Of a stretch of DNA of 64,000 nucleotides, positions 1-12,614 are shown in pieces; position 1 is the first letter of the stretch; every line of letters begins with the position of its first letter. Origin of the DNA: Lactifluus volemus (taxonomy: Eukaryota; Basidiomycota; Agaricomycetes; Russulales; Russulaceae); contig WTXI01000164.1 in the NCBI GenBank assembly GCA_022376515.1, positions 1 through 64,000 on the forward strand. The letters are read 5' to 3'. The position numbers and the translations under genes are program-made. The notes under the pieces are model-generated. The model worked only from the letters and a program-made list of their open reading frames with translations. It was not told the origin of the DNA and searched no databases.

Positions 1-1506
1 CACAGTATTCAGATGGGCTAGGTCACTGAAATTTTCCTAACATTTTCCCCTGTCAATATAAGCGCGGGGGGACGGGCGGCAATCTCTTACAACTGTGTAT
101 TCCAGTATATCCTGTGGCCACGGAACAATAATTGATGATAAGCCGCCCGGTCCGTCGGAGATCAATGAAGGGCGATGGAGCGCTGCGGACCAGCAACGAT
201 CAAGGCAAAACACTTGCCAGAAGGCGAGGATACGTTCACCGCGCTCGATAGTATCTTGGGCCGGCGGCAGGGTGAAAGTCCCTTCCAGGCTCATATTGAC
301 ATCTCGCCGCTCGGAACCTTGCCTGTGCAAGCCCCATTGCAGGGCGAGAGCGACAGCCGAGCTCGCATAATGACCTCCTTCCATGACGCGGCCATTGACC
401 ATAAAGTATTGAGAGATAAGGCAGCATCCTTGAATAACATCAACAACTTTGGTGGGTGCGCGAAGCCAGCCGTGAAAGGCCTCGGTGGCGCGAGAGAGAT
501 AGAGGGGCTCATGTTGGCTTAGCGTTGGGGTCCGTGAGAAATAGCATGCCCAGAGGAAGATAGCGTTCATCAAGACCGGATGGCGCTGCTCCTCGGCAGG
601 ATTGCGTAGGGAATTGCGCAATCGCTCGATGTGCAAGCCGAAGAACAACTGATCGCGATGAGGGATGAATGTTTCTAACCTGTTTCAAAGTCGTTCTCAG
701 TGAGACGGCATGGTCTCGAGGAGGTAACGAATTACTGACAATGATTGAGCGAGTTCCGAAGGGACCTGACTTGGGAATATGCGGTTCGGTGACTCGGCAT
801 AGCATCGGTCCTGCTGTGGTTCATTTCATGATCAGGAAAAAAATGAAGAGAAGCTCCTAGGGAATATGAACCGACCCATGAGACGGGAGAGCTGCAAGCC
901 AAGGGGGGGAGGGGTGAAACGGAAGCTGAGGCACGTGGCACGAGTCAATCAATCAATTGAGGTACCAACTCAGGTAAGCAAACACGTACTGATGGGATTG
1001 GGGGATTGAGATGCGGAGAAAGGGAAGCTTGAGGGAGACTCGGCTCCAGAAGAGGAAGAGTCCTCAGAGACGGCAATCGCGTGTGGGTCAAAGAGGGGTA
1101 CAGAGGGTGAGGCATGCTCTGGACTCTCGAGTTCCTTGATACGGGCCTCGAGATGGGCGATAGTTTCACGGAGGAGTTGGGTTCGCGTCTTGCCCTTGCC
1201 ATCGTCGTACTCGCATAGGTCTTGCTTTTTAGCACGAACGCATTGTTGACAAGACGGTTTGGTGCCGTCGCAACGCTAAAGTGTAGGGGGGGGTGGGGAT
1301 AATGAGTAGGAGTAGGAAAAGAAGCCAAGTCGAGATAGGATCACCATTTTTCTCTTCCTACAAAAGGGAAAAGAGACATCAGATAGGTGTACTGTGAGGA
1401 ACGAGGGAACGGGTGGTGATACTGACCTGCATCGAAGACACGCTTTGCCCCTTTGAAGAGTGGGAGCAATGTTGCGGGTAGGGCTGACTGAATAATCGTC
1501 TGTCAT
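1..1506 (-). CDS. Zn2Cys6 fungal-type transcription factor (5' part, continues off left edge)
   Basis: Nuclear DNA-binding regulator. The start ATG is at 1506 (MTDDYSVSP). The N-terminal zinc cluster is built across three exons: exon 1 (1506-1427) ends in GKACLRCR, exon 2 is only 13 nt (1357-1345) and supplies the basic KRKM residues, and exon 3 (1275-990) continues RCDGTKPSCQQCVRAKK. Together they give the six cysteines of a binuclear cluster in the correct spacing. A heptad-like linker (LLRETIAHLEARIKELE) follows and resembles a dimerisation coil. A probable 20-nt exon (891-872) and an exon ending near 744 (VPSELAQSL) lead to the exon from about 688 down to 91 (ETFIPHRDQLFFGLHIERLR), which matches the middle homology region of fungal-specific transcription factors. 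The donor GTAAGA at 90 opens an intron, and coding resumes at the window edge. The target pathway cannot be inferred. The splice sites of the two micro-exons are inferred from frame and motif. Confidence 0.82.
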
Positions 1507-4500
1507 TATATCGAGAATTAGGAGATTAAGGTAAGGGAGAAGTAAAAGAAAGAATAAAAGAGAAGAGAAAGCAGTGTAAGACGATGGGGAGCAAGTGTCA
1601 GAAAAGAGACATAAGCGAGGAAGATAAATAGGACATAGAGATATGAGGGAGCTCTTTGAACAAGTCAGTTGCATAGCCTCACTGACCCATGGATGGGATC
1701 TATGATGGCGGATGATGATCCCTTCGCCATCCTGTTGGTCATACACACCCCAAGGCACGGTTCCGAGTGGTCATACGCTAAAGGTACCTCTCCTCGCTTG
1801 TCGCTCACTCACTTGACAACCTAGACCTACAACACGATCTCTGTAGTCAACCCGATAAGCGCACAACTTTGTTTATTATTTTAAAAAAAAAAAAAAACTG
1901 GTACAGACACGCATCAACTAAATTTACCCACGATGGCCAATTCACGCCGAATCTGATCCAATTGCCGAACACGGCATGAAATCAAGTCCACATGGTCAAC
2001 AGCGGCACCAGCCCGGTCCGGCCGCTTGTTCACTCTCCACCGAGTTCGGCCTTGGGACCTTCTCATTAAATCTCTCCCTTCCCTCGGATGATATTCTCTT
2101 TTTTGACTGACGTTGATGGCCTCAACCTCCTGTTTCTTACCCTTTTAAAAATTTGTCACCCCTTGTCAAAAAAAAATTCCTTCCTTCCGACTTGAACTCA
2201 TCATAACAACAACAACATTAACAACAAACATCTTTCTTCAATATCTCTCGCCTCTTTCCGTCCCACTAATTTCTGCCACCGGATTTCCGAAATTACTGTG
2301 GCACTCTGGCTCCCACTTTCGCTCGCTTCCTGTCGGAAACACTAATGATCGAAAAGAGTCTGAGCAATTAATTTTCATCCGTTGCTGCAGACTAACCCGC
2401 CACTTGTAACTGTCCCTAATCAGAGTTTTACACCTCGAACTTTTTTTTTTTTGACGCCTGGATCACCAGGTTAATCTGTTTTGTCACCGGTGTCTATGCC
2501 ATTGTATCATTCTTTGCCCCCCCCCTTTCGTTTGACGTACAGAGCCATGGGGTGTACGCAACTTTGATGGGCACTTTCTTTTCATCTGCGTTTGACTAGG
2601 ACACTTTCCGTCCACCAATCTTGAGCTCGAATAGGTAAAACGGGGCATGTCAGTGGGTCAGTGGCGCTACGTACTCACTACAAGGGGGATTTGCAACGGG
2701 TGGATCTCTCGCGATTGTCGCAAAGGCCAATATCTCCCCTGATTCCCTATTGTCCACTCTGCTGGGTCACCTGGTAATCAACGGTAATCAGCGGCGACCA
2801 GAACACTCAAGGTTCGATGCACTCTCCGAGCAACGAATTCAAACGACGTCCAACTCAACGACTTCTCCGTTTCCTTTTTCTTCCTTCTCCGCACCGTTTC
2901 AGTTCTGCGCTCGGCGTCGACATTTTGTCAACCCTGCGGGCCATGCACTCTATCTGACATTGGCTCGGCACTGTCCTTAAGGTTTGCAGGGCAACGATCC
3001 TTTTTTTTGCGCAGCACCGACCCACATTTCAATCAGTGGAACGCCCAATGCTTATTCAAGTCCCCCTGGCCGGGTTTCGTTCCCTCCAGTATCTAGGGGT
3101 CTAACTACCGGTTTCGTGACAGGGTGCCACTAACCATTTCTAGCCTCAAGAGCTTGTCAACGGCAAAACTAAAAACATTTCTGCGGCGCTCCTTGGACAG
3201 ATGCTGTTACTTGTGTGCAGGCACTCACTCGTGACGCATGTGTGCTCACGTAACATGATATCCGAACCGACGTTCGGGCGGCCCTCGTTTTGGATGATTC
3301 TGTGCTCCGAGCGCATCGAGATCTCTTCTCCCTTGTTGTCAAAAAAGGCAGAGCCGACGACGAAAAGTGTCGTTGCATCACCCTGCAGAAGTCGTCGTGT
3401 CTATGTTATCATGCCGTGCGGTATATGTGGTGCTCACTCTTCCCATTTTTGGTATGCCGTAGTGCGGCCAAGCAGCTGGAACGGCGTCACCCTCGTCCAT
3501 TACCACTCATCTGTCAAGCGGGACTCTATATCATATTTTCCGGGTCAGGGAGCCTTCCCCAAGGTACTGACTGCATTTGTATATTGAATCAGAACCTAAG
3601 ACCTCTATTTGTCAATCTCGCACTTCAGGAAAGTCCAAACCTAAAGTCGGAGGCGCCAGCAGTTGGCTCTTCACCCTCTTAGCCGAGTCACGCCCGTTCC
3701 CGGTTCCTGATAAGGGTGTTGCTCGTGCGTGCGTTCCTCCTCCTCGTCCCTGTGGCATCTCCAGGGCCCCTGGCGTGCGGGGGGGATGAGGGTTACTTCC
3801 GTTTGCCTTGACATTTGACTTTCGCGTATGTTCACGGCTTATCTCGTATCCAAAAGGTTGCCAATTCATTATCAACACCCCAGGCCAAAAAAAAAAAGAG
3901 GGCAGCGTTTTCCAAAAAAAAAAAGATGTCTCTGTATTTCAAACAATACGACTATCGCTGGGGGGGCGTTGCAAGAATTGGTCTAGATGCACACTTTTAG
4001 GATGTTTTACGTGCCCCCTTTCTACATTACGGGGGCCAGGGTTGACGCCCACTGGATCAGAAAAAAAAATATAGTTGTGTAACTTTGTGCCTCTCAAGCG
4101 CTCACGGAGGCTTTTGCCTCGCAGCGCGCGCTCGGTACCTACCGGGGAACGCGAGACGTTTTTCTTAACAATCACTTCCCGGGGTTGTGTGCCACCTTTG
4201 ATCGGTCAGTCGGTCAGTGTGTGTGTGTGTGCGTGTGTATGTGGGTTGGAGGGGATTTTTGGCTCCCATGGAATCAAGCAATTTCCCATCGCGTTCCCCT
4301 AACGGGGGTGCCTGTCTTGCCTGGAAAGTTGTTCCGTCGCCTTTTCTGTCAACTTTTTTTTTTTTTAAATTCTATCTTATTTTTTTTTTATTGTTCCGTC
4401 GCGACTCGCGACAACCACCACAAGTCCTTTGGAAATGATGAAGATGATACTGTACTGTTAGTAAGTTACCGTAGTACGAGCGAGAGAGATGAGATTTCGT

Positions 4501-5035
4501 TGGTGCGTTTTTTTTCTTTTACGTACTTTGGTCTTTCAATGGGTTCTCCAAACTCCTCGCTCCTTTTGTATAGTACTTTGTCGTTCGTGTAAGTGTAAGA
4601 TGGAGTGGGTCATCCGAGACCCCCGAGACCTCATCGATGACATGTCATTTTGCGGCTCACGATCGCGTACACGTGCGGCGGCGGAACTCACGCATTGTGC
4701 TTCGAAACCGTCCGCCCGCTTGGTACCCAGGGTGAAGGGTTTTTGGTTGCAAAGGAACGGGCCCAAGTCCTCAATTAAGTTCGCACTTGTACTTTATGGC
4801 AATTGAGTTGTCGTTGATTGCCCACATGCTGCTGTGGAGAGGTCAGGTATATCGTGAGTTGCTATTGAATGACAGTTACATATATCGATAGAGAGCAACG
4901 TATGATAAGATGCGAGTGATAAGGTTACAAGTGCGTGCAATGCAGTGGATAGGGTAAGGTAAGGTAAAGAAACAGAAGAGTACTGGAGAAGCAGGGGAGA
5001 TATGGAGAAGGAGGTGCTCATGACAGAGGTGTCAA
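1507..5035. other. Long gene-poor interval
   Basis: About 3.5 kb lies between the transcription-factor start and the ADA2 stop, and I see no supportable gene in it. The sequence is rich in homopolymers (A runs near 1884 and 3889-3925, T runs near 2443, 3000, 4350 and 4380) and pyrimidine tracts, with a short GT microsatellite near 4215-4240. Short open frames here lack family resemblance and look like chance frames. The 1507-2700 part is the likely promoter and 5' leader of the minus-strand regulator. The part next to 5035 is the likely ADA2 3' flank. Confidence 0.5.
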
Positions 5036-7464
5036 TCAGCGGCACATCATCATACAGGGCCGCCGCCGAGGTTGACATGGTGAGGTATATTCACCCTGAT
5101 GAAGTGCCGCCAGATATTGTTGGGGTTGGGGGTTGAGGTTGCTGTGGTGTTGGTTGTTGTTGCGGTTGTTGGGACTGAGACTGGGGCTGGGGCTGCGATT
5201 GAGATTGCTGCTGCTGCTGCTGCTGTGTTGTTGTTGCTGTTGCTGTTGCTGACTTTGATCCATACCGATGCGAAGATACCCTGCTTGTACAAGGAAGTCC
5301 CATACGCGACTGGTCTTATTCACATCAATCTTCACGAGATCGCGAGCTTCACGGCGGCGCAATTTGCCGCCACGTCGGGCATACTCGCGAACGAGGGTCT
5401 CCTTGATCACCAAGTAGGGTTTGGCAGGATGCGGAGCGTGGAGCAAAGAGTTTGTTCGGCGGGTGTGAGAAGATGTAATGAAGGGCTGTTTGCCAGGTTG
5501 AGCGGCGCCGCTATTGGAATCAAGGGTCAGCCAACGCCACGGGAACTAGGCGGATATCAAAGTTTATTACGCACGCGGTCGGCGACCCGAAGGGCCAGTG
5601 GCGCTCGCTTGGTCAATGCTCTTACGATCTGCGTCGGCACCGCTATTTCGCCGTGATGCGTCGGGTCCAATGGACTGTCGTGCACTGGCGGCACGTAGTT
5701 GTTGGAGTCTCTCTGAAGAAAAATGATCTCGTGACATGTTCGCTTTTGCCTGCGTCTGGAAGTCGCTTTGAGTGCTGAAACAGGGTGTTAATGAAGCGAG
5801 ACCCACGCGTTTATACGCATCATCTTCCCACTTCTTGATATCCGCGGCTGTGGCTAACCCAAGCTTCCTGTATTGCTGGAGCTCCGCTATCCGCTTCCGA
5901 AGCATTGCTTCATCTAGAGGATGGATCAGTAGGGATCTACAGATTGACAATAGACACGTACACAAAATATCGGTGCAGAAAACTTCATAGTCCTCTGCAG
6001 ACTGTAGTCTCGCAAACGGTCGTAATCTATGGATGATGTCCTTCTCCTCTTTTGGGCGTTTTTTCTCCGCGGCTTGTAACTAGAGAACTTCAATAAGCTT
6101 CCTACCATAAAAAGTCCTTCCATACCTTCTTGTACTCTAGCAGTCCCCGATCAAACATGAGTGCCTTGGCTTCCCGTCGTTTTGCAATACGCTGCATATA
6201 CATCTCTGTCAAAGTGAGCTTAAACTCGAGTGAGGCTTGAGTCTCGAATGGAATCGGAGGCATGTCCTCCTCTGACTCTTCCTCGACGCCGTCGCCGTTA
6301 TCGTCTGGCGCTGGCGTATCCTTCTCCTTCTTGACTTCCTTATCCTTCTTGACAAAGCCGTTCGCAGTCCCGTTGAGGCCGTTCACCGTCACCCCATTTC
6401 CATGGCCGTGAATGGCACCGTTGACTATGCCATTTTGCGGTGCAAATACCACGTCTTGATCGTGTTCTTTCTCTCTTTGTTCCTCCTTCCAGCGCATACG
6501 AGCCTTGTAGTCGTGATCATCCTCATCTTCTGGAATAGAATCGCCACCCCATGCCATGCAAAGACCGAATTCGAGATTTTTAATGAGATCCTCAGCCTCG
6601 TTGTCAATTTCATGCTCGAATTCGAGTCGGCCAGGAAGGAAAGTTGCAATATCGTGTACCGCAGGCGCAGAAGTAGGGGCTACCTTTTGAACTGGGGGAG
6701 CAATTGTCATGTTGGATATTCGACGCCGTTTCCGTTCTTGGAATTCTGCAGGATCGATATCAAAAGATAGGTCCATGCGCTGTAGGTTCACCCGAATTAG
6801 CAAGGATACAAGCGACTTGAAACAAAGCGCACCGGTCTCGGCCAGTTTGGTGAATCAATATAGACCGAATTGTAGTGTTCCTCAACCTCCTCCTTTGTGC
6901 GAGTGCCAACATGCTCAGCGACTGCTTGCCAGTTTCCCAGGCCTTGTTGAGCGATGCCTTCAACGAGTAAGAGTTCCCTGAAAAAGGCATGAGGACACTC
7001 CCTCCCGAATAGGAAGGAGAAAATTTACTCGTCAGCGCCCCAGTCCTCAGTGAATATAGGATAGGAATGTAGCTCCTTCAAATGCCCGGGGATTGTAAGC
7101 CTCGTGTGGCGTGAGCCGCAGCATAAATTGCTCACCTCAACCCTGTATGCATGGCCTCGTTTGTGCTTGCCAAACTCCTTCCCACAACAAAAGCAATTTG
7201 GGCAAAGATCGACGCCTTCGCCTACTGTACAGGCTGGATCGGCACACTTGATCCGAATAGAGTGGGTAAGGTCGACTAGACAACCGTCACATTCGGTCTG
7301 CACGCCAGGTTCGTTTATTGCTATAGGGTGAAGTGAGTTTACGTAATAGAGAAGGCGTGAGAAAAGAGGGGGGAAGGGGGACGAGGAGAACATGCTGCAA
7401 GTGTAGAACACGCACTCGATACCTCCTCCGCATGAAATGGCCGTTTCCTGTTCGTGACCGTCAT
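5036..7464 (-). CDS. ADA2: SAGA/ADA transcriptional adaptor 2
   Basis: Adaptor subunit of the Gcn5 histone acetyltransferase module in SAGA/ADA. It starts at 7464 (MTVTNRKRPFHAEEVS) and is spliced through GTGCGT donors. Domains in order: a ZZ zinc finger (CDGCLVDLTHSIRIKCAD, CPNCFCCGKEFGKHKRGHAY, about 7310-7130), a SANT domain (TEDWGADEELLLVEGIAQQG then GNWQAVAEHVGTRTKEEVEEHY, about 7045-6850), the ADA2 middle region with the MDLSFDIDPAEF segment and an acidic linker (about 6780-5600), and a C-terminal SWIRM domain (LLTPAEQTLCSTLRILP then KPYLVIKETLVREYARRGG, about 5500-5280). The tail holds a Q8 tract and Ser/Asn-rich sequence before the stop at 5036. Oddity: the SWIRM frame jumps by one base at about 5425, where the LRILP frame and the KPYLV frame differ by a missing A, with no room for an intron. 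This is either a sequence error or a real frameshift that removes most of SWIRM. Confidence 0.93.
5170..5262. repeat. Glutamine/asparagine-coding trinucleotide tracts in the ADA2 tail
   Basis: Interrupted CTG/TTG and related triplet runs encode the Q8 tract and the following Ser/Asn/Gln-rich tail of ADA2 when read on the minus strand. Such tracts are length-variable and explain the several overlapping open frames here. Confidence 0.7.
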
Positions 7465-8076
7465 TGCGGGACGAACGAAATCCTCCTAAACTTGGGGTAG
7501 GGTCGAATCTCCGGTCAAGGGTGTTAGACGGTGACTAAGCGTGCTTTGATCACAATAGGGTACAAGAAGAGAGTGCCGTGGGAGGTGTAATCACGTCTGA
7601 ATAGATTCTTTGGCGTATAGACACTTGATTACTCGCGAGGTTGCTGCGTTCGACTCGTCTTGGTCGTGGGACCAGTCGTCAATTGAGGGAGCTGTAAAAA
7701 GGTCTCCGATGGGGGTAGGTCTTGCCAGTGATATGACAGGAATCGAGATTTGATGAATATCTTTCAGATGAGAGAAATAGAGAATGTCTAGAGATGGTTG
7801 GATAGTGCCCCCGACGCGCCCGACGTCGGCGACGATGGCGAGCGCTTGAGGCTATGTTTGGCTATCTTTGTGCATGTTATCCCACGGGCACGGTCCGGTT
7901 CACCCGTTCCATGAATGCTGCCCTGGTTGGCATTCTACTCTTAACGCTCTTGCGTTCAAGTCCAAAGCTTTTCACCAGCTCTCATCTCTCTGTCTTCATC
8001 TGTGAAAGATAGGACTATATTATAGCTGCCTTTCTAGAAAAATAACGACGCGCAACCAAAGCATTTCTGTCACGTC
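7465..8076. promoter_or_regulatory. Divergent intergenic region between ADA2 and CTR9
   Basis: This 612-bp interval separates two start codons that point away from each other, so it must carry both promoters. I see no coding sequence. I cannot assign TATA boxes or factor sites with confidence. Both neighbours are general RNA polymerase II cofactors, which would fit shared constitutive expression, but that is inference. Confidence 0.55.
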
Positions 8077-11000
8077 ATGACTTCAATTGATCTCCTTCCT
8101 TGGAACTCTGCCCCCGGCAGGTCAATAGATATCGAACTCGGCGGACAAGAAGTTATTAACATAGAACTTGATACCCTCGACTCAAATGCGGATGACGTGC
8201 TGGAGGTTTTGAAGGAAGGACAACCAAGAGTAGCTTACTGGACCCGACTTGCCGGAGAGTACATGCGGAGGGGCTACCTTGATGCAGCAGAGAAGATAGC
8301 CTTATCTGCTGTTGAGAGTACGTTCAAGCCTTGTTTTTATTCAACTGTCTCGGCTTATCAGGCTACGCGATAGGCTTCCAGTCCAGCGGCTCTACATCTT
8401 CACTACCTTCCATCTATTCCTTACTTGCTAGCATTCAATTGGCCAAGGCACGAAAAGCACCAAAGTTAAAGCTTCCTAATGCCCGCAAGTTTCCATCTCG
8501 ATACACGCAGAGGGACCTTCTGATACGGTTTATTAACAGGTCAGGATATTGTGGCTGCTGAAAGGTCCCGCGAAGACTACATGCGAGAGGCTACGCAACT
8601 TCTCAACCATGGCGACCAGAGTGCAGCCGAAGGAGGGGAGATAAGTGCGGCCATAAAGGAATTGTTGCTTTTGACTCGTGGTACGTGTGACACCAGATTC
8701 CAACCGCGTCATCGTTTCACGTCCTGTTGGAAGCCATTCACCAGCTAGCAAACCGATCGATGGAGGATGCACTCCGCTCCTTTGAAGCAGTCCTGAAGGA
8801 GAGATCTACAAATTTGATCGCTTTGCTCGGAAAGGCACGTTTCCTTATACGATCGGAGCCTGCAGTTTCACTGAAAATATGACAGGCAAGAATACTATAC
8901 GTGCGACGCCAATATGCGCCCGCTCTCAAATTATTCCAGCAAGTCCTACAGCTGAATCCGTATTGTCTTCCAGACCCTCGAATCGGGATTGGCCTATGTT
9001 TATGGGCGCTGAATCATAGGGAGAAGGCAAAAGCTGCCTGGGAGAGGAGTCTAGAAGTGGTGAGGTTGTTCGTTGTTTGCATCCTCGTCGCTATTTGCTC
9101 AACCTTTTCTTTCCACGAAGAATCCTTCCGAGTGGTCAGCACAGCTGCTTCTGGGACTCGAAGCGCTTAACGCGAGCAAGAACCCTGAACTTTCTGAAGA
9201 TGAGCGAATACAGGAGCTCATGGTTGGCTCCAAATTAATTGAGAGAGCGTTCAATAGCAACCAACGCAACGCGTCTGCAGCAAACGCACTTTGCGACATA
9301 TTTCTTCGTAAGGGCCAACACAAACGCGTGCGTCGGATCTTCCGGGTTACGTAGCGGGGGTACTAACAAAGACCTCTAGGCATTAAAACTTGCAGAACGG
9401 ACTATCCAATTTGCAGACACGTTGGCAGTTCTTACGGATGGCTACATACGTGCAGGGCGTGTGTGCCATGCAGAGGGCTCTTACAGCGATGCGTTGAAGC
9501 ATTACAAGCAGGCTGCCGAAGGACAGCCTAAAAATGTCCTAGCTGCGATTGGGTTTGCGCAGATGCAGTTACGAAACGGCAAGCTGTCTCTAGTTACATA
9601 TGCCTCTTCCCTATTTACTTACGTGCCCTAGACGAGACGGCGGCTGCTATTCATACCCTTGATGGCCTCCTACAACCTCCAAACCCACAAAAGTCACTTG
9701 AAGCAACAGCTATGCTTGCTTCCTTGCGATTACATCCCCGTCCTGGCGTTTCCAGCTCGGATGCTGCCCAGGAGAGAACCAAGGCGCGCGAGCTCTTTGA
9801 TCGCGTTTACAGGGTGATCGAACAGCACGAAGACACTTCCGCACAAAATGGGAATGCGTCGCGGAGTGAGCCCCCCCCATCACGCGCAGTGGTAGACGAT
9901 GTGGAAATCCATATCGAATTTGCGCGGTTGTTACAAAGCGAAAACCTGGTCCGCACCGGAAAGATATTCCACGAGGCCGTACGGATCAGTGAAGAAGCAG
10001 GGCGTGTCGATCCTCGGCTATTGAACAATCTTGGTGTGGTGTCACATCTCGAGTCGCGGTTTGGGGAAACGCGGATCATGTATGAGAACGCTCTGGTCGG
10101 CGCGAGCGCACTCGGAGCAGAAGCGGAGGCGATGTCGACCTCGGTATTATATAATTTGGCGCGGGTATACGAGGATTTGAATGATGAGGCGAAGGCGATG
10201 GAGGCATACGAAAAGCTCTTGGAGCGACATCCCGAATATGTGGATGGTATGTATCATTGCTTTCTGGTTGCATACCGCTTATATATTGCCAAAAGCCAAA
10301 ATCCGGCGAGCCCACATATTAAGCAACATCCATCAAGGCAACGAAGCCCACGACTTGCTCAAGGACTCGCTGGCATCACAGAGCAGCAACCTCAACTTGC
10401 GCGCGTATTACACCTATTTCCTCATCCAGTCCAACGCTTGGAAACCCGCACGCGAATTCGTGTTTGGCACTTTGCGCGACCACGACAAGCACGATCTGTA
10501 TGCCCTCTGCGCAGCCGGCTGGTTGCATATCATCAGGCGCGCGAGAACCGTGACACAAGTCCAAAGGTGTTGAGGAGCGACGACTTCTCTTCCGTCGTGC
10601 TGCAGAGTTCTACGAGAAGGCGCTCGGGTTGGACCCACTGTGCGCGGTCGCCGCGCAAGGGCTCGCGATCGTTATCGCAGAGGATGCGCTGGGCACATTG
10701 GGTGGTGCCCTTCCGCCTGGTCCGGCACCTGACGAAGGACAGCGCCGCTTGATGAACGCGCGCGATGCGCTGGAGGTATTTGCAAAAGTTCGTGAGAGCA
10801 CTAACGATGGGAGCGTGTACGTCAACATGGGTCACTGCTACTTTGTGCGGGACGAGTTGGATCGGGCTATCGAGAGCGTGCGTGCCTTTTTAGGTCCTTG
10901 TGTCGCGTTTCCCCATCTTATATATCCGGTGTGTCGATAGTATGAAACAGCGTCACAACGCTATTATGGTGGGCGTAATATTTCCGTCTTATTATGTCTT

Positions 11001-12248
11001 GCACGGGCTTGGTACGTCAAGGCAAACAAGGAACAATCGTTCGCGTCGATGACGGTCGCACTGCAATTCACACAAAAGGTACGACGATACTCGTTTCCTT
11101 CATTTGGTGGAAACCGCTGATGTCTCCCCCGGATGTTTTAGGCGCTACATATACAGCCCGCGGACAAAGCGATCGTGTACAACATCGCGATGATCCAACA
11201 AAAGTCCGCCGAGCTACTTTTCTCGCTCGCGCCTGGGAAGCGCACGCTTGCGGATCTCCAGCGCGGCATCGCTCGTGCGATGCATGCGCAGAAAATGTTT
11301 GGGTCGCTCGCGGCGGAGACGACCATCCCTGTGCCGTATGACCGCGACCTCGCGGAGGAGCGTAAAAAGTACGCGGACAGCATGCTGCGCCGCGCAGAGG
11401 AACACTTAAGCGTCCAACGCCAGTACGAGGCGGAGCAGGCCTCGCGGCTGGAAGGTGCGCGACAAAAGCGTGCTGCGGAGCGTGAGCGTGTGGAAGCGCT
11501 CGAGGTGCGCAGATTCTTTCCTCCAACTCCTTTGACTAATTACACCGACCGGGTTTTTTTTGTGGGTGCGATAGCGTGAACGCGAAGCTAAGCTGAAAAT
11601 CGAGGCCGAGGTGCTCGCTGTGGAGCGCGCCCGTGCACGACAAGAGGCGCAGCAGTGGAGTGCGGATCTGGTGAAGAACGAGAGCGATGAGGAACGGGAA
11701 CAACGCAAGGCGCGTAAGGCTGCCAATCGAAAGGTCAAGTCGGAGGCGACGAGCGGCGATGAGGGCCTCAGCACGCCGGTTACTGGTGGTGGCGGTGCCG
11801 AGCCGAAAAAGAAGCGGCGCAAGTTGAAGAAGGGCGGGAGCGGTGCGGCAAGCGCCGCGGCTAGCACGCAGGTTTCGGACGCGGAAGATGGGGGTTTGTT
11901 CTCCGAGGGAGAAGAGGATAAGCCAGTCAAGAAGGTACGGATCTTCGGCGCGGACAAGAGTTTTTTCTTGTTTTTTTTTTTGGCTCATGGATGGTCGTAT
12001 TGCCTTTTCAGCGTGGGGCGACTAGGAAACGAGTGGCACGTGAGGACGATGATGAGCTGGCAACTTCTGCGCCACGTAAAAAACAATAGTGAGTTGTCTC
12101 CTCACCTCGGCATGCTTTGAAGACACGCTGAACCATGTCCTTCCCCTTCCCCACCCCCACCCCCACCCCCTTCATTTGCTATTTATAATTTCTTTTGATC
12201 AGCATAAGCAAGGAAACGATATCAGATTCCGACGAGGAGATGTTATGA
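8077..12248 (+). CDS. CTR9: PAF1 complex subunit CTR9 (TPR protein)
   Basis: TPR scaffold of the RNA polymerase II-associated PAF1 complex (elongation, H2B ubiquitylation). The start at 8077 gives MTSIDLLPWNSAPGRSIDIE. Many short introns interrupt it. Diagnostic stretches are IYSLLASIQLAKARKAPKLK (8422-8490), DPRIGIGLCLWALNHREKAK (8971-9030), EAHDLLKDSLASQSSNLNLR (10340-10400), YVNMGHCYFVRDELDRAIES (10818-10877) and a charged Lys/Glu-rich C-terminus with a nuclear-localisation-like KKKRRKLKKG. The last exon joins through CAATA|GTGAGT to read YISKETISDSDEEML and stops at 12248. The repeated helix pairs between are TPR units. Oddity: relative to the family frame one base is missing near 10530 (GW-L then YHQARENRDTSPK) and another near 10566 (SPK then GVEERRLLFRRAAEF). 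No intron can explain either, so they are probable single-base assembly deletions in a gene expected to be intact. Confidence 0.93.
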
Positions 12249-12614
12249 TATTTTCTGCGAGGGTCACGCTCTTTTGTCTTGTCTGTTGCTCTGTGCAACC
12301 AGTTGTATTGGTCACGATATGATATTTTTAGCTTGCTTTGTAGATAATGGTGCGATATTCGCTGAGTTCGCGGTTATTATGACGCCGTTAGCAATCAACT
12401 CTGCGCTGCCGGCGTTCTCGGACGAATCGTGTCAGTGAAAATGAACGTTGGTACTGTACTGTACCGCCCGTACTGTAGTACATTGTACAACCGGAGCAGA
12501 TGAACTGTCATGAATATGATCGCGTGATGCGAACAGGTCACAGCAGCAGCAAATTCAAAATGGTAAATCAAATAATTAATGCCGACCCGAGAATGAATTG
12601 CGGTTGCGGTAACC
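12249..12614. other. CTR9-zf-HIT intergenic region
   Basis: This 366-bp interval holds the 3' flank of CTR9 and the promoter of the zf-HIT gene. No further gene is seen. Confidence 0.5.

Noticed and set aside
945..1758. Two open minus-strand frames of 127 and 160 codons over the transcription-factor start
   Set aside because: They read through introns in the wrong frame. The zinc-cluster frame with spliced exons explains the sequence.
4215..4245. GT microsatellite as a notable repeat
   Set aside because: It is short and imperfect and has no evident link to a gene.
2750..4806. Several plus-strand ORFs of 70-135 codons (for example 3290-3682 and 4185-4592)
   Set aside because: Low-complexity, homopolymer-driven frames without recognisable domains or consistent splice sites.
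9712..10752. 346-codon ORF as an independent TPR gene
   Set aside because: Only its first half is real CTR9 coding sequence. The second half is out of frame after an intron at about 10245 and lacks the conserved residues.
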